This document shows, piece after piece, positions 1 through 5,400 of a stretch of 5,501 nt of DNA. The translations under genes were made by a program, and so were the position numbers. Every line of letters begins with the position of its first letter. The first letter of the stretch is position 1. The notes beneath the pieces are model-generated. The model worked only from the letters and a program-made list of their open reading frames with translations, did not search any database and was not told where the DNA came from. The DNA is taken from contig DAOUFU010000249.1 in assembly GCA_034429275.1 (NCBI GenBank), positions 1 to 5,501 of the forward strand. Reading direction: 5' to 3'. This DNA is from DAOUFU01 sp034429275. GTDB lineage: Bacteria > Chloroflexota > Anaerolineae > Aggregatilineales > Aggregatilineaceae.

Positions 1-1
1 C

Positions 2-103
2 CCGACCTGCGCGCCTCATGGGAGGCGCCTGGTCTGCCCCCTCTCCGAAAATTTTCGGAGAGGGGGCGGAGCGGCCCGGTTTTGGCCGCGCGGGGGTGAG
101 GCC
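2..103 (+). repeat. Left copy of ~100-bp three-hairpin intergenic repeat
   Basis: This stretch matches the reverse complement of 5401-5501 almost base for base. The differences are a few substitutions and one 1-nt indel. It can fold into three consecutive stem-loops: 11-28 (7-bp stem, 4-nt loop), 36-67 (perfect 32-nt palindrome centred on AAAATTTT) and 71-89 (6-bp stem, 7-nt loop). Similarity to the right copy stops sharply after GAGGCC at 103, so that edge is a real repeat boundary. The other edge lies at the window end and may extend further. No coding frame makes sense across it. It is probably a dispersed palindromic intergenic element (REP- or MITE-like) or a structured RNA or terminator element. 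Confidence 0.9.
36..67. repeat. Perfect 32-nt palindrome in left repeat
   Basis: Each half is the exact reverse complement of the other, centred between 51 and 52 in an AAAATTTT core. As RNA or single-stranded DNA it would form a very stable stem. An identical palindrome sits at 5437-5468. No T-run follows the stem on either strand, so it is not a classical intrinsic terminator, although a stem this strong could still slow transcription in both directions. Confidence 0.9.
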
Positions 104-327
104 GGGCAACCCCCACAGTCTCATGCCCCGACAATGGAATACGCCCGCGTGTGCAAACCCCGGCAGCGTGTTTTCGAGCGAGAGTCCCCCGCAAACGAGA
201 TACACCGGAAATGACGAGACGCCAGGACCGGCTCCACACGCCCTCCACGCAACTACAAGCGGGCGACCTCTGCCGCCCGCCCGATTTTTGCCCGAATGCC
301 CTCCGCGCCCAAAACAGCCGCCTTCCG
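104..327. other. Non-coding 3' region of the gene cluster
   Basis: About 224 bp between the left repeat and the stop of the last minus-strand gene. Open frames cross it on the plus strand, but they run into the repeat or antisense over the minus-strand gene and their proteins look like random GC-rich translation. The only structure I see is the terminator-like hairpin at 259-289. No tRNA, CRISPR unit or convincing small gene is visible. Confidence 0.6.
259..289 (+). terminator. Candidate intrinsic terminator, plus strand
   Basis: A 7-bp GC stem (GCGGGCG at 259-265 with CGCCCGC at 274-280) and an 8-nt loop are followed after four bases by TTTTT at 285-289. This is the right order for a factor-independent terminator of transcription arriving from the left on the plus strand. 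Read on the minus strand there is no U-run after the stem, so it would not be a standard terminator for the genes in this window. The stem is short and the T-run only five bases, so this remains tentative. Confidence 0.4.
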
Positions 328-1140
328 CTAGCGCAGCACATCGCGCGCCGCGGGCGATGAGATCGCGCGGATGGAGTCAATATGCGGCTGGGCATCGAAC
401 CCGTTCTTCTGCGCAAAAACGCGCAGATCGGCCACGCGCCGTGCTGCCTGCTGGCGATCCGGGCGTGCGTCGGTCATCGAGATCGCACCCAGCGCCAGCC
501 GGAGGAACCGCTGCGGATCGTCGCGCTGGCCGCCGGGCAGCCAGCGGTTCACACTATCGAGCAGCGAGGGCCTGGATTGCACGGTGCTGCGGATGGCCCG
601 CCGCTGGTCTTCGGTCGTGTCCGGGTGGGTATACATCACCACCAGCGAACCAAGCGCGGCCTGGTCCGAGGATGTCTGCTGCAAGGTCGCCAGCAGCGAC
701 GCGATCTGCTCATCCACAAATCGGCGCGCGCGCTGCCAGGCCAGCCACCGCTGCTCAAAAATGTTCGCCACGGCAGGGCTGGCGATCTTTTTGACCGCTT
801 CCAGGTGCGGCGCGGCATCGATCCCCTGCCGATGCGCCCATTTGATCACCTCTTCGATCTGCAGCCCCGCCTCATACGCATCGGGGCGCGCGTCTGTCAT
901 GGCGTGGACCAGCAGCCGCAGCCGCACATAGCGCTGGGGATCGTCGGTGGGCACGGCGGCCCCCCAACGATGCATCACGGTCAACAGTGCCGGTTCGCTG
1001 GCCAGCACCGACCGGATCAGCGCGCGGTCTGCCGGTGGGGTCGGCCCCGCTGCATACCACCGCGCGAGTTCCGAGAGCAGGCGACCGTTGCCTGGAGTCT
1101 TCTTTACCTGGTCGAGCAGTTGGTTGAGTTGAGAGGTCAT
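328..1140 (-). CDS. Hypothetical protein with two tandem ~120-residue helical repeats
   Basis: I do not recognise a family. The 270-residue product has no signal peptide or membrane segment and is rich in A, L, R and Q in a helical pattern, so it is probably soluble. It consists of two copies of one unit, at about residues 8-129 and 149-270. They align without a gap at an offset of 141 residues, with about 43 of 122 positions identical by eye. Both copies carry DDPQR[YF]xRL, the exact heptapeptide MTDARPD, an [IF]DAxPH segment and a closing SPA. A linker helix with several Trp and Arg (about 130-148) separates them. The start is uncertain. ATG 1140 gives the most natural N-terminus but has no Shine-Dalgarno. 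GTG 1182 has AGGA four bases upstream and adds 14 residues, and ATG 1164 is also in frame. It is the last gene of the minus-strand cluster, about 185 bp after the hydrolase stop (143 bp if GTG 1182 is used). A helical scaffold or protein-interaction module is only a guess. Confidence 0.8.
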   Translation of the reverse strand: MTSQLNQLLDQVKKTPGNGRLLSELARWYAAGPTPPADRALIRSVLASEPALLTVMHRWGAAVPTDDPQRYVRLRLLVHAMTDARPDAYEAGLQIEEVIKWAHRQGIDAAPHLEAVKKIASPAVANIFEQRWLAWQRARRFVDEQIASLLATLQQTSSDQAALGSLVVMYTHPDTTEDQRRAIRSTVQSRPSLLDSVNRWLPGGQRDDPQRFLRLALGAISMTDARPDRQQAARRVADLRVFAQKNGFDAQPHIDSIRAISSPAARDVLR

Positions 1141-1230
1141 AGTAGCCCGGTTAGGTGGCTCCATCCGGCCCTGCAGCGGCACAGCGTCCTACACGGCGCG
1201 GGGCAGCCAGGAAGAATAAGGAATATCAGG

Positions 1231-1248
1231 GTCAAACGTGTCAAACGT
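1231..1248. promoter_or_regulatory. Tandem 9-bp direct repeat, candidate promoter/operator
   Basis: GTCAAACGT occurs twice back to back (1231-1239 and 1240-1248). On the minus strand this reads CGTTTGACACGTTTGAC, giving TTGACA at 1239-1244, identical to the sigma-70 -35 consensus. A TATTCT (1213-1218, 4 of 6 to the -10 consensus) lies downstream, but at a 20-bp spacing that is too long for a standard promoter. The site is upstream of the duplicated-unit protein, in the most AT-rich part of that spacer. It could be a promoter, a binding site for a dimeric regulator, or both. Confidence 0.35.
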
Positions 1249-1325
1249 GATGTGTGTCTGGCCGTCCCCAACAACCGCCGCAGCATCCCCTCTGCCGGGG
1301 CACAGCGAACCCACCGCCGCGCCCG

Positions 1326-2492
1326 CTACCGCGCGAACACCCACGCCAGGAAGCGGTCCACATCATACTGGATCATCGGCCCGGTCAGCCCCACGATCAG
1401 GCTGTCCACCCCGTGCCGTCCCCAGGGGATGCGCAGAGTCACCACGGTGACACCCGCCGCCCGCAGCGCGTTGGCCAGCAGTTCGCTGTGCACCGGCGGA
1501 ATGGTGCGGTCGCGCTGCCCGTGAATCAACAGCGTAGGCGGCAGGCCGGGCCGGACATGCGTCACCGGCGCGGCCTCGCGGTAAGCCTCCGGCACATCTT
1601 CGGGCAGCCCACCCATCAATTCGGCGATGGCGCTTCCGCGCTCGGCGGGCCACATCCGCAGGTCGGCAGGAGCATAGCTCGCCACCACCGCGCACATCCC
1701 GTCATCCGGTGCGGCGGTGTACGCCGCCAGCAGCGCGAGATGTCCGCCCGCCGCCCGCCCCATGATCGCCACGCGGGCTGGATCGACTCCGTAGGCTTTC
1801 GCGTTCGCCTTCACCCACCGGATCGCGGCGCGCACGTCATCGAGCGGGGCGGGCCACCGCGCCCCCAGCCGGTACTGCACATCGAACACCACGTACCCCT
1901 GCCCCGCCAGCCAGCGATCGTGCAGGCCAAAGGCATAGGCGCTCTTGTCGCCCTGGAACCACGCGCCGCCGTGCACCACGATCACCGCCGGGCGAGCCTG
2001 CCCTTCTGCAGAGGCGCGCGGCTCATAGATATCCAGCCGCAGTGGGCGGCCCTCCGGCATGGCGAACAGCACATCGCGCGTGATGCGCACCCGCGCCCGC
2101 AGCAGATAGAGCAGCGGCCCCCACAGGTCGGTGCGATGACTCTGACCAAAGCGGCGGTGGGCCTCAGCGGGAATCTGGCGCTGCCAGCCCAGCCCCAGCC
2201 CGGCGCGCATGGCATCGCTCATGGCACGGTTGACGCGCTCACGGCGGATCAGGGGCCGCAGCCCCAACCCCAACCCGATCACCCCCAGCAGCAGCCCGCG
2301 CCGCGAACGCGCCTGCACGCTGCGCAGCACGGCCAGCGCCCCGCTGACCATGCCCAGGCCGGGATTCTCGGTTGCGATCAATTGCGCCCAGGCCAATCCC
2401 CGGCGCGGATACACGGGGAACGACGGCCAGATGCTCAGCAGCCCCAGCCCCGCCGAGATCAAGCCCCATGCGACTGCCTTACATTTGCGCAT
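1326..2492 (-). CDS. Membrane-anchored alpha/beta hydrolase (HSL/BD-FAE type) lacking the catalytic serine
   Basis: A 388-residue protein. The N-terminus (about 4-22 and 66-82, perhaps also a helix near 35-58) is hydrophobic and should anchor it in the membrane. Residues ~140-388 form an esterase/lipase-like alpha/beta hydrolase fold: the HGGAW oxyanion-hole motif at 174-178, then VQYRLG...W..PLDDVRAAIRWV at about 205-227, as in the hormone-sensitive-lipase and BD-FAE families. The expected acid (D328, in HGQRD) and histidine (H360, in GRHG) are present. The nucleophile elbow, normally GxSxG followed by GH, reads GRAAGGH (245-251), with Ala247 (codon GCG at 1752-1754) where the serine should be. 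As written it should not hydrolyse esters by the normal route. It may be a pseudoenzyme, a recently inactivated gene or a one-base sequence error (TCG to GCG). The start is supported by GAGGT five bases upstream of ATG and a TATAAT at 2523-2528. It lies 65 bp after the kinase. Confidence 0.9.
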   Translation of the reverse strand: MRKCKAVAWGLISAGLGLLSIWPSFPVYPRRGLAWAQLIATENPGLGMVSGALAVLRSVQARSRRGLLLGVIGLGLGLRPLIRRERVNRAMSDAMRAGLGLGWQRQIPAEAHRRFGQSHRTDLWGPLLYLLRARVRITRDVLFAMPEGRPLRLDIYEPRASAEGQARPAVIVVHGGAWFQGDKSAYAFGLHDRWLAGQGYVVFDVQYRLGARWPAPLDDVRAAIRWVKANAKAYGVDPARVAIMGRAAGGHLALLAAYTAAPDDGMCAVVASYAPADLRMWPAERGSAIAELMGGLPEDVPEAYREAAPVTHVRPGLPPTLLIHGQRDRTIPPVHSELLANALRAAGVTVVTLRIPWGRHGVDSLIVGLTGPMIQYDVDRFLAWVFAR

Positions 2493-2522
2493 ATCGTACC
2501 TCGCTGCCCATCATTTACGCTC

Positions 2523-2531
2523 ATTATACCA
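2523..2531 (-). promoter_or_regulatory. Extended -10 promoter for the hydrolase gene
   Basis: On the minus strand TGGTATAAT combines a perfect -10 hexamer (2523-2528) with the TGn extension. No good -35 box sits 16-18 bp upstream (GCTTAT at best), which fits an extended -10 promoter. Transcription would start near 2516 and give a short leader of about 24 nt containing the GAGGT ribosome site. A perfect TATAAT is unlikely by chance in DNA this GC-rich. It suggests the hydrolase can be expressed independently of the kinase upstream. Confidence 0.6.
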
Positions 2532-2557
2532 TCAGCCAGGGCCGGATAAGCGCTCGC

Positions 2558-4564
2558 CTATGGCACGACTCCGCCGGGCGCCGCCGTCAGCGTGTCGCGG
2601 GTGACCATCGTGCCCGGCGGGATAATCACCGTCTCCGGCAGGGTGCCACCCGCCAGCAGGATGACCATCGCATCGAGCGCCACGCGCGAAAATTCCGCCC
2701 GGTTGATCGCCAGCGATCCGCGCGCGTAATAGCTGTTGGCGATATAGCTGAGCATGGTCGCCTCGGCGTCGATGCTGTAGATGCTCACCTCGTGCGGCGC
2801 GATCCCGGCGTCTTCCAGCGCGGCAATCGCCCCCAGCGACCCGGCGTCGTTGATGCTCAGCACCACGTCGAACCGGGTGCCCTCGGCCAGCACCGCCGCC
2901 ACCGACGCCTGGGCAAATTCGCGCGTGCCGCCGCGCACCCGCCCAACAATCACCGCATCCGGCGCGACCTGGTGCAGGCCGTCCACCAGCCCCTGCGCCC
3001 GCGTCACGATGCTGAGCATGTCGGGGAATTCCAGCAGCAGGACTCGCGCCTGCCCGTCCTGTTGCGCCCGGATCCGTTCCCCAGCATGGCGTCCGACCAT
3101 CAGGCCCATCCGGTAATCGTCTCCGCTGAGGCGCACCCCGCCATAGCTGGGAATGTTCGAATCCAGCAGCACCAGCGGCAGATTGGCCTGCTGCACGGCA
3201 GTCAATGTGTTCGCCAGCACGGTCGAGTTCACCGGGCAGACGATCAGACCGGTCGCGCCGTCAGCCCGCGCTTTTTCGATCTGGGTAATCTCGCGGTATT
3301 CATCGGTGTTGCTGTCGTACAGCCGCAGATCGAGCGCGTAGAGCGTCGCCAGGTCACGAATCTCGCGGGCCTGCGTCGCGTGATATTCCGTTTGAAGCGT
3401 GCAGGTGATGTATCCGATAAACCCGCCGTCCGCCAATGCCGCCCGCGCGCGCTCCAGTTCCAGCGTACTGGGCACAATGGCCGATGACGGTGCGCTCTCG
3501 CCGGTCCTCACAGTCGGCACAAACAACGGCCCGTGAAGCTCGCCGGAAGGGCCATCGGAGTCGTTCAGTTCGGCCACCACCACGCCCATCAGGCCGGCGA
3601 CCACTGCCAGCACCAGCCCGGCCATACCCCACAGCACGCGCTGCCGCCAGCGCTGCCAGAGTCCGGGTTTCGCCTGGCGCAGCACAGGCCGCGTGATGAA
3701 CTGCCCCACCCGGCTGGGACTGCGCCCCAGCACAAACAGCAGGTCATCGCGCATGTCGGTTGCCGTCGGGTAGCGGCCCTCCGGCTTCTTGGCCAGTGCC
3801 CGCAGAATCACCCCTTCGACCTCGCGCGGGATAGCGCTGTTGAACTGGCGCGGCGGGATAGGTTCGCGCTCAAGCTGCTGGTAGATGGTGGTCACCAGGT
3901 CGCCATATTCGCTGCCGAAGGGAGTGCGGCCCGTCAGCATCTGGTAAAAGATGACGCCCAGGCTGTAAATGTCGGCGCGCGCGTCGAGCGGCTCGCCGCG
4001 CAGTTGTTCCGGGGCCATATACAGCGGCGTGCCGATGATTGTGCCCGTGCGCGTGATCTCCGCCGAATCGCCGATGATCTTGGCCAGGCCAAAATCGGTC
4101 AGCAGCGCGTTGCCCGCGTCGTCCAGCATGATGTTGCCGGGCTTGATGTCGCGGTGAATGACACCCTTGCTGTGGGCATAGGCCAGCCCTTTGCTGATCT
4201 GCCCGAACAGGTCCACCGCGCGGTTGAGTTCCAGCGGCTCGCCGTTCACCAGCAGGTCGCGCAGCGATCCACCCGGCAGCAGGCGCATTGCAAGATACGC
4301 TTCGCGCGCGGTCACGCCGTAATCGTAAACGGGTAGGATGTGGATATGCTCCAGCCCGGCGATCAACTCCGCCTCTTGGGTGAAGCGCTGCTGGAAGTTG
4401 GTGTAGTTCTCAGCCTCGACCCCCAGCGGAATGATCTTGAGCGCGACATCGCGGCTGACCGAGGGCTGGTACGCGCGGTACACGGTCGCCGTGCCGCCCT
4501 GCCCGATCCGCTCGCGGATGATGAAGTCGCCCACTGTGCGACCGATATAGGGGTCTGCTACCAT
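2558..4564 (-). CDS. Transmembrane Ser/Thr protein kinase with extracellular sugar-binding-protein sensor domain
   Basis: A 668-residue receptor-type kinase. Residues ~14-278 are a complete Hanks-type catalytic domain: glycine loop GQGGTATVY (21-29), VALK with Lys43, alpha-C Glu64, HRDIKPGN (137-144), DFG (157-159), APE (184-186) and DIYSLG (198-203). The activation loop carries several threonines (171-179) suitable for autophosphorylation. A basic stretch and one membrane helix (~310-331) follow, then a linker and a type I periplasmic-binding-protein domain (~380-660) of the RbsB/Peripla_BP_4 kind. By eye alignment to RbsB, the sugar contacts appear kept: Asp468 (LDSN), Arg522 (RAQGL), Asn572 (IND) and Asp599 (YSID). 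The positive-inside rule puts the kinase in the cytoplasm and the binding domain outside. Inferred role: sensing a sugar-like ligand and signalling by protein phosphorylation. No ABC permease is in the window, so uptake is not its evident job. The start has GGGGGAAGG seven bases upstream of ATG. No frameshift or lost catalytic residue is seen. Confidence 0.95.
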   Translation of the reverse strand: MVADPYIGRTVGDFIIRERIGQGGTATVYRAYQPSVSRDVALKIIPLGVEAENYTNFQQRFTQEAELIAGLEHIHILPVYDYGVTAREAYLAMRLLPGGSLRDLLVNGEPLELNRAVDLFGQISKGLAYAHSKGVIHRDIKPGNIMLDDAGNALLTDFGLAKIIGDSAEITRTGTIIGTPLYMAPEQLRGEPLDARADIYSLGVIFYQMLTGRTPFGSEYGDLVTTIYQQLEREPIPPRQFNSAIPREVEGVILRALAKKPEGRYPTATDMRDDLLFVLGRSPSRVGQFITRPVLRQAKPGLWQRWRQRVLWGMAGLVLAVVAGLMGVVVAELNDSDGPSGELHGPLFVPTVRTGESAPSSAIVPSTLELERARAALADGGFIGYITCTLQTEYHATQAREIRDLATLYALDLRLYDSNTDEYREITQIEKARADGATGLIVCPVNSTVLANTLTAVQQANLPLVLLDSNIPSYGGVRLSGDDYRMGLMVGRHAGERIRAQQDGQARVLLLEFPDMLSIVTRAQGLVDGLHQVAPDAVIVGRVRGGTREFAQASVAAVLAEGTRFDVVLSINDAGSLGAIAALEDAGIAPHEVSIYSIDAEATMLSYIANSYYARGSLAINRAEFSRVALDAMVILLAGGTLPETVIIPPGTMVTRDTLTAAPGGVVP

Positions 4565-4596
4565 GCTGTTGCCTTCCCCCAGGACCTCGGCGACTG

Positions 4597-4602
4597 ATTA
4601 AA
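4597..4602 (-). promoter_or_regulatory. Weak -10-like box upstream of the kinase
   Basis: TTTAAT on the minus strand matches the -10 consensus at 5 of 6 positions and lies about 32 bp before the kinase ATG, similar to the distance seen for the hydrolase promoter. No recognisable -35 is found 16-18 bp upstream. It may allow kinase expression separate from the upstream membrane-protein gene, whose stop is 80 bp before the kinase start. Confidence 0.25.
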
Positions 4603-4644
4603 GGTCACCAGGACTCGCCCTACGATCATTCACGTCCACAACCC

Positions 4645-5211
4645 TCACCACAGCCGCTGCACCGGAACATCCGCCGCCAGCAGCCAGCTTTCGCACCGCC
4701 GCACTGCCGCCTCCGAGCCAAACGCCGCCACCGGCACACAGTGGAACAATCCGCGCTCCACGTGCAGCAGGCAGTATCGCGGCGTGCGCACCATACGCTG
4801 CACGCGGATCAGCGGAATCTCACAACAGGCCCCGTCTGCGCCGTGCAATGTGAGGGTATGCTCATCCAGCGTGTAATACACCGGCGCAAAGCGCACACAC
4901 TCACCGCGCCGCGCCACCCGGTGAATCCACAGCCAGCCGCCGATCACTGCCGCCGCCAGCACCAGTGCTGCCGTGCCGCCCACGACCAGCAGCGCCCACT
5001 CACCGTTGCGCCATGACTCGGTGAGGTAACCGATCAGCGCCGCCGTGATCACCACGCGCACAACATATCCCGCCAGGAACCGCCACCACCCCCGCCCGCG
5101 CGTGACGAACAACATCAGGTAGGCGCGCGGCGAGAGTGTGAACTCGCGGGTTGTAATCACCGCCTGGCCAGAGTCGCGTTCGCCCCCTATCCCGCCTGCC
5201 GTCGCCGCCAT
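4645..5211 (-). CDS. Small two-helix membrane protein with YcxB-like C-terminal domain
   Basis: A 188-residue protein. After a short polar N-terminus with TTREFTLSPRAY (about 20-31), it has two membrane helices (about 45-63 and 72-96). The C-terminal half is a small domain predicted to be mostly beta (about 104-180): a YYTLDEHTLTLHG strand pair, EIPLIRVQRMVRTPRYCLLHV, then PVAAFGSEAAVRRCESWL. The order (helix pair, then a 'W/I..I..v....Y.ll......f.iP..aF.seee...f...l' pattern) resembles the YcxB-like family of bacterial membrane proteins, whose function is unknown. It has six cysteines in the second half, two adjacent. ATG 5211 and the adjacent GTG 5214 are both possible starts. A GAGGGGG ribosome site lies 11 and 8 bases upstream respectively, slightly favouring GTG. 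It is the first gene of the cluster, preceded by a TATAAT. The family call is from memory of the pattern, so moderate. Confidence 0.85.
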   Translation of the reverse strand: MAATAGGIGGERDSGQAVITTREFTLSPRAYLMLFVTRGRGWWRFLAGYVVRVVITAALIGYLTESWRNGEWALLVVGGTAALVLAAAVIGGWLWIHRVARRGECVRFAPVYYTLDEHTLTLHGADGACCEIPLIRVQRMVRTPRYCLLHVERGLFHCVPVAAFGSEAAVRRCESWLLAADVPVQRLW

Positions 5212-5214
5212 CAC

Positions 5215-5400
5215 ACGACCATCCCCCTCAAATATCTTTCTGCCGCTGCCCCCATTATAGCGCGCGCCCCACAGGGATCACTCTTTTGGCGGATGCCATC
5301 CCAGAGCAAACACATCAAAAGGGCTGTTTCAGTGGATGCGCACCATCTGCCCCTGATGTGCGTTGGCCATGTGATTCGGATATGAGGGCGGCGGATGACT
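5215..5400. other. Intergenic leader of the gene cluster
   Basis: About 186 bp between the right repeat and the first gene. It holds a consensus -10 box at 5254-5259, an 11-bp odd palindrome GGATGCCATCC at 5291-5301, and a distant inverted pair CACATCA/TGATGTG (5311-5317 and 5354-5360). A 70-codon minus-strand frame passes through it and into the repeat but shows no protein-like character. I see no gene here. Confidence 0.6.
5254..5259 (-). promoter_or_regulatory. Consensus -10 box (TATAAT) for the first gene
   Basis: A perfect TATAAT on the minus strand in a very GC-rich context (GCGCGC before, GGGGG after) lies about 40 bp upstream of the start codon of the YcxB-like gene. Transcription would begin near 5247 and yield a leader of about 35 nt containing the GAGGGGG ribosome site. 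No good -35 is found at normal spacing (AGTGAT at 17 bp), so activator help is possible. Confidence 0.55.

Noticed and set aside
36..67. Palindrome as an intrinsic terminator of the cluster
   Set aside because: No T-run follows the stem on either strand and it lies about 260 bp beyond the last stop codon. A role in termination is possible but not supported.
151..360. Small 69-codon plus-strand frame in the left non-coding region
   Set aside because: It has no ribosome site or recognisable protein character. It passes through the candidate terminator hairpin and overlaps the 3' end of the minus-strand gene.
18..794. Plus-strand open frame starting inside the left repeat
   Set aside because: It begins in the first hairpin of the repeat, runs antisense into the helical protein and has low-complexity R/P/A composition.
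382..2549. Long plus-strand open frames (382-1524 and 1254-2549)
   Set aside because: They are antisense to the minus-strand helical protein and hydrolase. Their translations are rich in R, P, H and Q with no domain, as expected from GC-rich shadow frames. The minus-strand proteins carry clear motifs or internal homology.
2372..4336. Plus-strand open frames over the kinase (2372-3487 and 3533-4336)
   Set aside because: Both are antisense to an unmistakable kinase and binding-protein fusion and have no recognisable protein features.
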